Positions 10,959-20,386 of a DNA stretch of 64,000 nucleotides are shown in pieces. The translations under genes and the position numbers were made by a program. Position 1 is the first letter of the stretch. Every line of letters starts with the position of its first letter. Under the pieces are notes generated by a model. The model was not told where the DNA came from and did not search any database. It saw nothing but the letters and a program-made list of their open reading frames with translations. This DNA is from Tolypocladium sp. Sup5 PDA-1 (Eukaryota > Ascomycota > Sordariomycetes > Hypocreales > Ophiocordycipitaceae): the NCBI GenBank assembly GCA_000750105.3, contig JPHH03000022.1, forward strand, positions 62,001-126,000. The letters run 5' to 3'.

Positions 10959-11714
10959 CCAGGGCAGCTGATGATGAAGCTTAGCCTCTGTGGATTTGTT
11001 GGGTGGACCGTTGGAGCGGAGTTGCGGCGCTGACGGTTGCGGACGGTTGCGGAATCGGGTGCGGACTTTGTTATGTCGTGAGTTTGAGGTCTCGTGGTTT
11101 GAGGTCTCGACCAACTTGTAAACCGTTGGTGCGTCAGTTGGGGTGCCGACGACCCGGACCAGATCGCTACTCGTCGGTATCTGCCCACTGCCACGAATTG
11201 GCTTTGCTGCCATTGGCGCATGTATCGTACAAAGACTCGGCATTCGTACTTCTGTTAGTCCGAGTTGCGGGGCGTTGCGGCGGACGCGACGCGGAATGCC
11301 AGCCTGGCCTCCAGTCCCCCATCCAGACGGCCAGACCCATCGAGGTTCGCTCCAGGGCAGTCGGCGACTGACCTCCGGATGGTCTGTCGACCGGTGAAGT
11401 AGGATTGGATGAATAATAACCAACCTGAAAGAGTCGTGCCCGGCGCCACAAAAGCACAGACGGGGGTCTGGTGACTGACGCAGCGGGCGCGACTCCTAAA
11501 CGCGAGGCATTTGATGGATGCTGCGACTAGTGCTCGTACGGTACGGATATAAAGTCGTTGCTCCTCCCGCGGGAGCTACTACTGGTACTACGACTTGCCA
11601 ATCTGTTGTTGCTCATCATCAATTACCGCCACCACCTCGTTCCTCGACACTCCCTTGACACCTCCTCGACCAGCAAACAAACACCCGACGCTGCCAGCCG
11701 CCTTCATCGCAAAC
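10959..11714. other. Intergenic: POL4 3' flank and MAPEG-gene promoter
   Basis: About 0.75 kb with no gene visible. It includes TTGCGGACGGTTGCGG-type short direct repeats near 11030-11060, and a TATAAA box 162 bp before the next start codon. Confidence 0.5.
11548..11553 (+). promoter_or_regulatory. Putative TATA box of the MAPEG-family gene
   Basis: TATAAA sits 162 bp upstream of the ATG at 11715, a plausible core-promoter distance for a fungus with a ~100-nt leader. This is a match by sequence only. Confidence 0.4.
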
Positions 11715-12378
11715 ATGCCCTTTATCCTCGAGCTCCCGGACCAGTACAGGTCAGTGCCAGTGCCGCCTCCTCTTCCTGTTCCATCCCATCCCATGCTAAC
11801 AGTCGCCGTCCAACGGTGCAGTCTCGTCCTCGCCGCCGCCACCACCACCTTCTTCATCAACACCATCCACGGCCTGCGCACCGGCAAGTTCCGCAAGGCC
11901 AGCGGCATCAAATATCCCAATGCCTATGCTTCCGCCGAGCAGGCCGACAAGGACCCCAACGCCTACCTCTTCAACTGCGGTATGTCGAGCGCCTGCCTTC
12001 GCAGACCACCGTCCCGGTTTCGCTCTCTCTGACCCATGCACAGCTCAGCGCGCCCACTCCAACTTCACCGAGAACCACACCTCGTTCCTCGGCGCCCTCC
12101 TCATCGCCGGCCTGCGTTACCCCTTCCCCGCTGCCGTCCTCGGCGCCGGCTGGAGTCTGTCGAGGCTCGTCTACCTCTACGGCTACACCAGCTCGGCCGG
12201 TCCTCGCGGCAGGACCATGTGCGTCTCCCCCCAAGCCTTGTCTTGGGCTGGCCTGTTGCCTCCTGCGTTCCTCGCGCTAACTCGTTGCTGCAGCGGCGCT
12301 GTCGGCTCCGGCTTGAGCGACCTCGTCCTCAAGCTCACGGCAGCCTATGCCTCGGTCATGTTCGTCTTGGGCAAATAG
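11715..12378 (+). CDS. MAPEG-family membrane protein, microsomal glutathione S-transferase 3-like
   Basis: Four exons (11715-11749, 11822-11979, 12044-12218, 12294-12378) encode 150 residues, the normal MGST3 size. The start MPFILELPDQYSLVLAAATT leads into the first membrane helix. The loop RKASGIKYPNAYA and the block QRAHSNFTENHTSFLGALL are hallmarks of MGST3-type proteins (FNCAQRAHxN...E). Helices LIAGLRYPFPAAVLGAGWSL and LVLKLTAAYASVMFVLG complete the four-helix bundle. Family members conjugate or reduce lipid peroxides with glutathione in ER or outer mitochondrial membranes. The donor after codon 11 leaves a 35-nt first exon. Substrate cannot be inferred. ECM14 is convergent, with 184 bp between the stop codons. 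Confidence 0.9.
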
Positions 12379-12562
12379 CAGACTCTCTCTTCCCTGTAGC
12401 CGAGTTGCGCGGGCATTGGATGCTGCGCGTCGTTTCTTGCGGTCAACAGTCGAATTGATTGAACCAGCCTCCCAGAGCCAACTTTTGGGTGTCATAAGTC
12501 TCTTTTGATTCTGTGCATGCCGTCACCAGCCATTGATCGTCACCACCACCCTTGCTCCTTCA

Positions 12563-14254
12563 TTACCTGCGCATCCGTCGTCTTCTGAGCTCCTGGCCAC
12601 TCGTCATGCCGTCGTCGTCTTCCGTTGCGCCAAACTCGAAGCCGTCCACGCCATGTTCCGTCTCGCTGGCCCAGAACTTTTCGATCCCGTTGTTGCCCAG
12701 GAGGTAGTCGCCAAAGTATTTCATAGCATTGAACATTTCCTCGCCCGTCGGGATGATTTGTTCCTTGGGCAACAGGAACCCGTAGCTGCCCGTGTCCCGG
12801 AGCTTGATCTGGTAGCTGAAGTGCGCCCGCATCTCGTGATAGAACCAATCGATTGCAGACCCTCCCCCGGACTCGATGCGGGACCAGAGCTTGTTCCGTC
12901 GTGACTCCTCAGCCGCCACCGCGCCCTCGCACGCCGATGTGACCGAGTACGACTCTCCGTTGGAGATGCGGATCGCCTTGGCGATGCCTGCCGCGACCTC
13001 TTGCAGGTTCTCCAGGTTCGGGGGATCCGCGGAGCATGAGAATGAGTACGGGAAGAGGATCTGCTGCGAATAGGAGTGGAGGTCCAGGAGCCCGACAAAC
13101 TGGACGTTGTTGAGCGTCTCGTTGCGCGCCCACGTCGCGAGCTGCATCGCCTCGACGGCCTGGAAGGGCTGTTCCCCGCCGTAACTCTCCGAGCAAGGGT
13201 CGCTCTGAGCGTGCGAGCCGTCCCACCCGTAGCCAAAGGCGTGGTCAAGGTCCAGGCCCCGGCAGAAGCGGATGTTGGTTTGCTGTCTGGACTTGCGCCA
13301 GAGACGATCGACCTGCCACGTGTACTCGACGCCGTCCGGGTTGGCGACGGGTATGAAAACAATGTCATACTCACCCAGCAGCTTGGTGATCATGCGCTCC
13401 TTGCCAAAGGACGTGATGAAGGACCAAGCCAGGTAGTTGACGGTGCTGGTGGAGATCCATTCTCGGGCATGGAGGCCGCCGGTGACGACAATCGTCTTGC
13501 GCGGCGCATCGGGGTCCGCGAGAGCGGGCACGCCGACGCGTAGAGCTGGTATCTCCCGTGCCTCGAACGACTTGCCCACGGTGATGTACTTGACGTGCGA
13601 GGGGAACATGGCTTCGAGCAGGCGCATCCAGCGGACGACGACGGGCAGCGGCTGGTAGTCCTGGAAGAACAGATTGTCTCCGGGCCCCGACGGCGTCGAC
13701 GGCGACGACGAAGCCCCGTTGGCTTCCATCGTTTCCCGGCTGCCACGTGAGGGCAGCGACTGGTAGACGGCGGCAGCCAGATCGGAGATCAAGGTCGACT
13801 GGGACGCCCGGAGCGACGGCGGGAGGAGCCCGAGGAGAGGCGCCACCTCATCGGCGTGGAGGCGTATGTCGACGTAGTTGTCGGTGAACGCCCACACATC
13901 GAGGAAGAGCCGGGCAGCGGCCTCGGCGAGGGCGGCCTCTTCGTCGGTGGTGGTGACATTGAAGCGCAGGACAAGCTCGTTGGCGTACTTGACCCGCAGG
14001 CTGCTGGGGACGGCTGGTCGATCTGCTGTCTTGGTCGGATGGCGCCCAAAGAAGAACTCGACGGCGCCGTCGCGCAGCTTCGTCAGGAAGGGGAACAAGC
14101 GGACGTCGGCGCTGTTGGTGTTGGCGTCGGTGTTGGTGCTGGGAGAGGCAGAGGCGCTGCCATATGATGATCCAATGCCCGCTCCGTCGGCGGGATGGAG
14201 CAGCAGCAGCAGCAGCGCCGACGATGCCGCGAGACTGGCCGCCTTGAGCTTCAT
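12563..14254 (-). CDS. ECM14: Inactive metallocarboxypeptidase-like protein ECM14 (M14 family)
   Basis: A single exon of 563 residues. The ATG at 14254 starts KLKAASLAASSALLLLLLHP, a clear signal peptide. A propeptide-like N-terminal domain precedes the M14 fold (about residue 205 onwards). The zinc ligands are intact: H262 and E265 in LHAREW, and H393 in DLHSY. The catalytic Glu expected in the E-L-R-D-T-G motif is Lys here (K484 in KLRDTGSYGFLLP). This substitution is known for fungal Ecm14, which is regarded as a secreted or vacuolar pseudoenzyme linked to cell-wall organisation. The spacing and the rest of the active-site loop are conserved, so the replacement is not decay. The triplet before the ATG is GTG, so no longer start is needed. 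Confidence 0.93.
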   Translation of the reverse strand: MKLKAASLAASSALLLLLLHPADGAGIGSSYGSASASPSTNTDANTNSADVRLFPFLTKLRDGAVEFFFGRHPTKTADRPAVPSSLRVKYANELVLRFNVTTTDEEAALAEAAARLFLDVWAFTDNYVDIRLHADEVAPLLGLLPPSLRASQSTLISDLAAAVYQSLPSRGSRETMEANGASSSPSTPSGPGDNLFFQDYQPLPVVVRWMRLLEAMFPSHVKYITVGKSFEAREIPALRVGVPALADPDAPRKTIVVTGGLHAREWISTSTVNYLAWSFITSFGKERMITKLLGEYDIVFIPVANPDGVEYTWQVDRLWRKSRQQTNIRFCRGLDLDHAFGYGWDGSHAQSDPCSESYGGEQPFQAVEAMQLATWARNETLNNVQFVGLLDLHSYSQQILFPYSFSCSADPPNLENLQEVAAGIAKAIRISNGESYSVTSACEGAVAAEESRRNKLWSRIESGGGSAIDWFYHEMRAHFSYQIKLRDTGSYGFLLPKEQIIPTGEEMFNAMKYFGDYLLGNNGIEKFWASETEHGVDGFEFGATEDDDGMTSGQELRRRRMRR

Positions 14255-15246
14255 CACGATGGCTGGCCCGAGGCGCAGGCTGTTGAGTCGTGCAGTGATG
14301 GGACGATGGTGGCGATGGTGATGATGATGATGATGATGAAGCAGAGTGTCTGGGCGAGCCGAGACCGAGACGAAGGAAGTTACGAAGTATTACCAATTGC
14401 AAGTTGATATGCCCATGCTGGCGCGCATTGGATCCAATTGGTCCCGTCTCCTGGCTGCCTGTTAGAGTAAAATACCTAGGTACCTAATACTCGTAGGTAC
14501 CTACCTTGCGTCCGGCACAGCGAGTGGACAGTGGCTATGGGCAGTACTCAGCACTGAGGTACTCCACGGGCCGCCTGGGGGCACTTAAAATATGTACATT
14601 GCAGGTGGACGTTGCCAGCCTCTGTGGGGCATCCTTCCAGGGAGCCCGTCGCGACAGGCCCCGCCGTAACCGGAGGAAACACATCGCTGTCCGCACCTGA
14701 TACAGTGGCCTTCAGCTCAGCCTCAGCAGCTTGGAGCTACCTGACGCCAAGGTACCTCTACAGGCACCTTACGAGTACGGTATGTGGTCCCAGCCCCTGG
14801 CTTGCGCAGCACCACCTCGCAACAAGCACCCGACCCTCATCCATTGGCACAACTTCCTCCATCCAGTCAGCCAGTTCCAGCACGACGAGAGAGCGTCCAG
14901 AGCCGAACCAGCACGACGACGCGACGGGGCCGATCGATTGAACGAGTGCAGCGAGACTCGTATCAACACCCGCACGTCTGCACAGCCTCTGCCGATGCAA
15001 ATGGCCTCCGAGTAGGCGGCCTGCCCGGCTGTGGCCATCCCGATCCCGCCGTTTGCTGCCGCACCAAACCTAAATCGAAAGACGTTGATCTGCCCAAGCA
15101 CGCACCGACCAACGCCAGACGGCACCAGGACATCGCCAAGACCTCGCCAGATACGCCAGACGCCAGTGTCTGCCTCTGCAACGGCTCCCTGCTCCCCGGA
15201 CCCAGCGGCCAGGCGCCGCCGCGTGCCATGACCATCGCCCTTTGCC
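14255..15246. other. Divergent intergenic region ECM14 / SYT1-like
   Basis: About 1 kb carrying two divergent promoters. Contents: a GATGAT microsatellite near 14318-14338 in the ECM14 leader, TACGAAGTA at 14381, TACCTAGGTA at 14473 followed by more GGTACCTA-type words, and GC-rich sequence before SYT1. No gene is supported. Confidence 0.55.
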
Positions 15247-18200
15247 ATGCCTTTCCTTCGCCGTCGAGGCAACATGGTCAGCGAGACGGACATGCGACGC
15301 CATACCGTGCTCGCGCCGACGGCCTCTGCCGACGTCAACGGTAACGGCAACGGTAACGGCAACGGCAACGATGACGACGATGACGACAGCAGCGTGCCTG
15401 TGGCCCTGCCCCGTCCGCCCTCGACGCAGGGGCAACAGAAGCAGAAGCAGAAGCAGAAGCAGAAGCAGAGGCAGAAGCAGAAGCAGTCTCCGCCTCGACC
15501 TCCTCCTCCCATCGACGACGGCACAGCTGAAGACACCATGTCCCAGCTCCCCAGCCGCGAGTCCGAGTCCGCCGCGAGCCGCCCAGATACGCCCCCTGTC
15601 CAGCAGGAGACCAACAAGCATCGACGCTTCTCCGTCCTGCGGTTTCGAAATGCCTCCGACTCCCAGCTCTCCCTCCGGGCAAAGCAGCAGGCCGAGAAGC
15701 CTCCGCCCGTCCCCAGACGTATGTACACCTCCCCCATCCCCTTGCTCGCCGTGTCCGCTCTCCCAGGTACTGACCATGCCACATCAGCCCCCGCCATCAT
15801 CACCACAGCCCCGACAAACGACATCACGGGCCCCAAGAAGATGGCATCTCGCATGAGCCTCGCCGCCAAGTTTCGGCGCTCCAACGATGTGCCCCGCGAT
15901 GACGGCGGCAACCCCATGGCCCCCAGCCGGCGAGCGCTGAGGAAGTCGTTCACGGAAGAAAGAGGCCGATCCTCCCTCGCTACATTAGACGAACCGCGAT
16001 CTCCCCGTCCGTCGACGCAGTCAGCGTCGGTTTCCAACGGTACCACCTTGAATACCTCCACCAACCGTCAGTCCGAGTCGTCTAGATCCGACGCAAGCTC
16101 CACGGACCACATCTCTCATCCCAGCCCGACCACGACCCCCAAGAGGTCTCAAGCCTCGACGCCCTTCTTCAAGCTGCGCAGGGCAAAGAAGACTCCCGAG
16201 CCAATGTTCCCTCTGGCACATCTCCCGCAGAAGAACGCGACCCATTCCTTCACCGGCTCCTCAGCATCTCTCGGTGTCGGCTCGACGCCACGTCCTGCCT
16301 CGGCGCGGAGTGCAACGACGCCTCGCGCCCACGCAGACCGGTTCGAAGATGGCTCAGCTTCTCAAGCATCGCCTGCTGCGGCTCTCTTTGCCCGCGGGAC
16401 CGGCCTCGGTTCCGGCCACTCTTCCCCAACGCGTGCCAACTTATTGAGGGGGAGATCGTCTACCATGAGCTCCATGGGTCGCGACTCCACCGACGATCAT
16501 CTTCTCCCACCTACCACGCGGACATCGACCTCAACGGGCCGGAAGAGCTTCGGCGATTTGTTTGGACTGAGCCGCATACGCCAGAATTCCGAGTTGAGCC
16601 GTCAGGGGTCCCTGACGCCGGCGACCCCGGGCTCCATCACGTCCAAGAGCAACTCCCTGCAGCTTCCGAGAGGGTCCATCGTGCTGCCGGAGCGGCTTGA
16701 AGACGAATCGCCCGCCAAGTACCTCACCCGTGTAGAGGAGGTCGTTAGCCGCGGAGTGATTGCCTCCGCCTTGTCCAAGGGCACTGATCCCTTCTCCGCC
16801 GCCGTATTGAGGAGTTACATGCGGAGCTTCAGCTTCTTCGGTGACCCGATGGACATGGCTATCCGAAAGCTACTGATGGAGGTTGAGCTGCCAAAGGAAA
16901 CCCAGCAGATAGACAGGTGCCTACAGGCATTTGCCAACCGCTACCATGAGTGCAATCCCGGCATCTATTCCTCCCCGGACCAAGCCTACTTCATTGCATT
17001 CTCGCTGCTCATCCTGCACACGGACGTGTTCAACAAGAACAACAAGCACAAGATGCAGAAAGCAGATTACCTGAAGAACACGCGCGGCGAAGGCATCTTC
17101 GACGACATCCTCGAGTGTTTCTACGACAACATCTCGTACACGCCGTTTATTCACGTCGAGGATGACCTCGACCTGAGTCAGGAGCGCACCGCCACAAACA
17201 AATCAAAGAAGCAACTCCTGTCGGCCAACGCCGGGGATCCAGCGAAGCGAGCCGCAAAAGAGCCCATAGACCCGTATACGATAATCCTGGATGGAAATTT
17301 GGACGCGCTGCGGCCGAACCTAAAGGATGCGATGCAAGTGGATGATCACTACAACTATCTAGGGACGGCTGCCTGTCTCAATCTCCAAGACTTGCAAAAG
17401 ACCTTCTTCAAGACGGGCGTCCTGCAGATCGTCTCGGCCAGATCTCGGCCAGACGCCTTCATGTCGGAGAAGACAGCCACCAACCCCGAAGATGCGCATC
17501 CCGGCATCGTAGACATCAAGATCACAAAGGTTGGACTCCTATGGCGGAAAGACACCAAGAAGAGGAAGACACGCTCGCCCTGGCAGGAGTGGGGGGCTAT
17601 TCTCACGGGCGCCCAGCTCTACTTCTTTCGAAACACCAGCTGGGTCAAGAACCTGATGCATCAGTACGAGAACCACATCAAAGCGGGACATGATGGGATA
17701 CCGATCATCTTCAACCCGCCCTTGGAGGAGTTCAAGCCAGACGCGTTGATGTCGACTCATGGGGCCGTTGCTCTCCTGGACACGACCTATAAGAAGCACA
17801 AGAACGCCTTCGTCTACGTCCGACAAGGCGGGCTAGATGAGGTGCTTCTCGCAGACAACGAGGATGAGCTCAACGACTGGCTAGCCAAGCTCAACTACGC
17901 GGCAGCGTTCAGGACGTCGGGCGTCCGGATGCGTGGCGTCGTTGGAGGCAATTATGATGGTCAGGGTCGCCGCGGCATCAGGCGCCTCGATAGTTCCGAG
18001 GCCACGCAACTCATTCAGACTCCAACCGGCCCTGTGTCAATCGCACGCGGCCGGATCGACCACAAGATGGCCGAGGACATTCAAACGGCTAGACGGGACG
18101 GGTTGCAGCAGAAGATTGCAGAAGCGGAACGCAAGGTAGAGGAGGTCCAGAGACAGCTCGAGGAGCAGCTCAGGAACGCCCGTCACCTTCAGATATTGGC

Positions 18201-19752
18201 CCCGATCCAGCCCAGGACCAGGGAGCAGCTTCTGTTAGCTGCCGCTCGAATGGCCGCACAGCTGAAGCGGACTCGCATGGAGATATGGAAGGAGACGTGT
18301 CACCGCGATATTCTGGTTCAGGACCTTGCAGACGATCGGCCAGCGTCCGCGCCGATGGCCACACCGACAAAGAATCAAGCAGAGCCTAGACCGGAATCAT
18401 CGCCTACGCCGCGACCATTGGTCACCCGGCTCGAGTCCAAGTCCAAGCGGCTCAGCGGTACCGACAAGAGTCCTCAAACGCCCACCGACCCCAGCATCTC
18501 TCGCATTTCCAGCCCAGTCGAGACACCTCACAAAGTCGAATCACCGTCCAAGCCTGCATTCCAGACACCGCCGCAGAGTGCAATGAGGCCGCACCTGGGC
18601 CCCCGTGATGCATCGCACTCGACGTCCGACGTGGGAAGCACGCGGCATGGATCAGTCTCAAGCATTACCGCGTCGCCTGTGCAGTCCCCAACATCCACGC
18701 CTCAGGCGCGGCAAACTTCGTCTCGGGATGGGAGGGGCACAACATCGCCAAGCAAGTCCGATCCGAGCCAGGACGACGTTGATGCCGATGAGCGTGACTT
18801 CTTGAAACAGGCCGGGTTGTGGGAGGCTAGGTCTGGCAGAGCCTCGATAGACAAGGCCACAGTGTCGACGTCGGCGGAGAGCGCCGAACATGGTACTCCT
18901 GCCGAGCGTGACAAGCTGGAGAGAAGCAAGATTAGACGGAGCCTTCAACGCACGCTTAGGGAGAGTGCGGGTCACCTTTCGCATCACCGGAGCCGCAAGG
19001 GCAAGGAAATTGCGGCGGCTGGGGCGTCCGAAGACACACCGCGCGACACCATGCTCTCCCGCGGAACGGGGAGCTTCGTGGTCCACGGCAAAAAGGCATC
19101 GGTCATCAACCTCGGCACCGAGCTTCAGAGTATGTCCCAGGACGAGAAGATTCTTGCTCGAAAGCAACTGCACCAACAGCAACTGCACCAACAGCAGCTG
19201 CACCAACAGCAGCTGCACCAACAGCAGCTGCATCAACAGCAGCAGCAGCAGCAGCTGGCAGAGCGACCACCTGTCTCCCCAGTGCCGAGTGCCGAGCCAG
19301 ATGACGACTTCCACTCTGCTCTCGAGACGCCATCAGAGTCGAACGAATCGAGCGGCCGTAGGGAGTCTGCCGCAAGCGCCAGCACTGCTACGGCCCGAAG
19401 CTTCCGAGAGCTTCACAGAAAGTACTCGTCTGCACAGGCGGCTAGAAGCGCCTCCGCGGGCGGGAGACTGGCGGTCCCCTCTGATGGTGAAAGCGAGGTG
19501 GCGGTGAGCTTCTCTGACGGACGCAAATCGCCCCTGCCGCCGATTGATAAGGGCTCAGAGGACGAGGGCGAAGATGACGACGAGGGCGAAGATGACGACG
19601 AGGAGCCCAGCAAGAAAGGGGTTGGGCAGACTGAACGAAACCGAGCCCCAGGCCAGGAGCAGAAAGACGAGAATAGCGACGACACGGATGAAGAGTCGCT
19701 GCTGGAGCCAGACCACCTGTCCAGGCGCCCGGCTCAGGCTGTGAACGCGTGA
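15247..19752 (+). CDS. SYT1: Sec7-domain and PH-domain Arf guanine-nucleotide exchange factor (Syt1-like)
   Basis: A 1501-codon frame with a very probable in-frame intron at 15719-15787 (69 nt: GTATGT donor, CTGAC branch point, CAG acceptor); removing it gives 1478 residues. The long N-terminus is disordered, with NG, QK and Ser-rich repeats. The Sec7 domain follows (DESPAKYLTRVEEVVSRGVI ... LKNTRGEGIFDDILECFYDN). Its Glu finger lies in ELPKETQQIDR (E551 unspliced, E528 spliced). A PH domain comes next (VDIKITKVGLLWRKD ... DELNDWLAKLNYAAAF), then a coiled coil around AERKVEEVQRQLEEQL. The disordered tail has an LHQQQ tandem repeat and an acidic EDEGEDDDEG repeat. Proteins of this type load GTP on Arf/Arl GTPases at Golgi membranes. 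Which GTPase is inference. The intron in the N-terminal part would be missed by ORF-based calling. Confidence 0.93.
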   Translation: MPFLRRRGNMVSETDMRRHTVLAPTASADVNGNGNGNGNGNDDDDDDSSVPVALPRPPSTQGQQKQKQKQKQKQRQKQKQSPPRPPPPIDDGTAEDTMSQLPSRESESAASRPDTPPVQQETNKHRRFSVLRFRNASDSQLSLRAKQQAEKPPPVPRRMYTSPIPLLAVSALPGTDHATSAPAIITTAPTNDITGPKKMASRMSLAAKFRRSNDVPRDDGGNPMAPSRRALRKSFTEERGRSSLATLDEPRSPRPSTQSASVSNGTTLNTSTNRQSESSRSDASSTDHISHPSPTTTPKRSQASTPFFKLRRAKKTPEPMFPLAHLPQKNATHSFTGSSASLGVGSTPRPASARSATTPRAHADRFEDGSASQASPAAALFARGTGLGSGHSSPTRANLLRGRSSTMSSMGRDSTDDHLLPPTTRTSTSTGRKSFGDLFGLSRIRQNSELSRQGSLTPATPGSITSKSNSLQLPRGSIVLPERLEDESPAKYLTRVEEVVSRGVIASALSKGTDPFSAAVLRSYMRSFSFFGDPMDMAIRKLLMEVELPKETQQIDRCLQAFANRYHECNPGIYSSPDQAYFIAFSLLILHTDVFNKNNKHKMQKADYLKNTRGEGIFDDILECFYDNISYTPFIHVEDDLDLSQERTATNKSKKQLLSANAGDPAKRAAKEPIDPYTIILDGNLDALRPNLKDAMQVDDHYNYLGTAACLNLQDLQKTFFKTGVLQIVSARSRPDAFMSEKTATNPEDAHPGIVDIKITKVGLLWRKDTKKRKTRSPWQEWGAILTGAQLYFFRNTSWVKNLMHQYENHIKAGHDGIPIIFNPPLEEFKPDALMSTHGAVALLDTTYKKHKNAFVYVRQGGLDEVLLADNEDELNDWLAKLNYAAAFRTSGVRMRGVVGGNYDGQGRRGIRRLDSSEATQLIQTPTGPVSIARGRIDHKMAEDIQTARRDGLQQKIAEAERKVEEVQRQLEEQLRNARHLQILAPIQPRTREQLLLAAARMAAQLKRTRMEIWKETCHRDILVQDLADDRPASAPMATPTKNQAEPRPESSPTPRPLVTRLESKSKRLSGTDKSPQTPTDPSISRISSPVETPHKVESPSKPAFQTPPQSAMRPHLGPRDASHSTSDVGSTRHGSVSSITASPVQSPTSTPQARQTSSRDGRGTTSPSKSDPSQDDVDADERDFLKQAGLWEARSGRASIDKATVSTSAESAEHGTPAERDKLERSKIRRSLQRTLRESAGHLSHHRSRKGKEIAAAGASEDTPRDTMLSRGTGSFVVHGKKASVINLGTELQSMSQDEKILARKQLHQQQLHQQQLHQQQLHQQQLHQQQQQQQLAERPPVSPVPSAEPDDDFHSALETPSESNESSGRRESAASASTATARSFRELHRKYSSAQAARSASAGGRLAVPSDGESEVAVSFSDGRKSPLPPIDKGSEDEGEDDDEGEDDDEEPSKKGVGQTERNRAPGQEQKDENSDDTDEESLLEPDHLSRRPAQAVNA
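15433..15486 (+). repeat. CAGAAG coding microsatellite (QK repeat) in SYT1-like gene
   Basis: Hexamer CAGAAG repeats about nine times with one CAGAGG variant, encoding alternating Gln-Lys in the disordered N-terminus. Confidence 0.9.
15719..15787 (+). other. Probable in-frame intron inside the SYT1-like open frame
   Basis: The stretch starts GTATGT and ends ACATCAG, with GTACTGAC (branch point) about 12 nt before the acceptor. It is 69 nt, a multiple of three, and has no stop codon, so it reads through. The encoded peptide is hydrophobic (SPIPLLAVSALPG) and unlike the polar sequence on both sides. Confidence 0.8.
19165..19257 (+). repeat. 15-nt coding minisatellite (LHQQQ)n in SYT1-like gene
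   Basis: Five 15-nt units of the type CAGCTGCACCAACAG encode QLHQQ, then a pure CAG run follows. The units differ only at silent CAA/CAG and CAC/CAT positions, consistent with repeat expansion. Confidence 0.9.
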
Positions 19753-20386
19753 CGAGGGACGGCCCTGGGTGCAGGGGAAGAAGACAGACACGAAAAGCGT
19801 GGAAGCGGAATGTTGGTTCTGGCGTGATATAAATGTCGATTTAGCGGTTGTCAGGTTTTGGCTGGCATTAAAATGGGCACTGGGCATACGGGGCTGCAAA
19901 AAAGGGTTGCGCCTCTTTTATTCTCTTTCTTTTCGTTGTGCTGTCTTCATTTACGAATTGTAGCGCCCCCTGGGACTGTTGGGCTTCCAACAACAACAAA
20001 TAGCAGGACTGGTCCTGCAGCGTCTCAGGGGTGCAACGACGTTACGCTTGTTTGTTAGATTTACCCGTTCCATTTTGCCACCTGAGGAACTCGCGGGGGG
20101 GATGGGGCGGATCTAGCTTAAGAGCAGCCGACGACAGCTTGTGGCTGCATTCTTCAGTGTCTTGCCCTCGTGTTTCGTTTTGTTGGGACAGAGTCTCGTT
20201 GTACAGGGCAGTCAGATACGGCTTGTCAGTGAACGCGACAGGCAAGTTGGTCCTCGTAGACGAGCTCAAGCGTCGAACGGTAGTAGGCCATGTCCTTTTG
20301 TGCATCACGCAAGCACGAACTGGCTTCCTTGACGACGGCGATGCATTGCGGTTGGTTGGATGGGTGGCTTCCTATCTGCCTAGTCT
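19753..20386. other. Convergent intergenic region SYT1-like / SRP72
   Basis: About 0.63 kb between two convergent stop codons. It is T-rich compared with its surroundings (for example 19915-19950) and fits two 3' UTRs with polyadenylation signals. No gene is supported. Confidence 0.5.

Noticed and set aside
14769..16064. 431-codon open frame antisense to the SYT1-like gene
   Set aside because: Sequence such as CFCFCLCFCFCFCFC is the antisense of the QK repeat; it is a shadow of a GC-rich gene.
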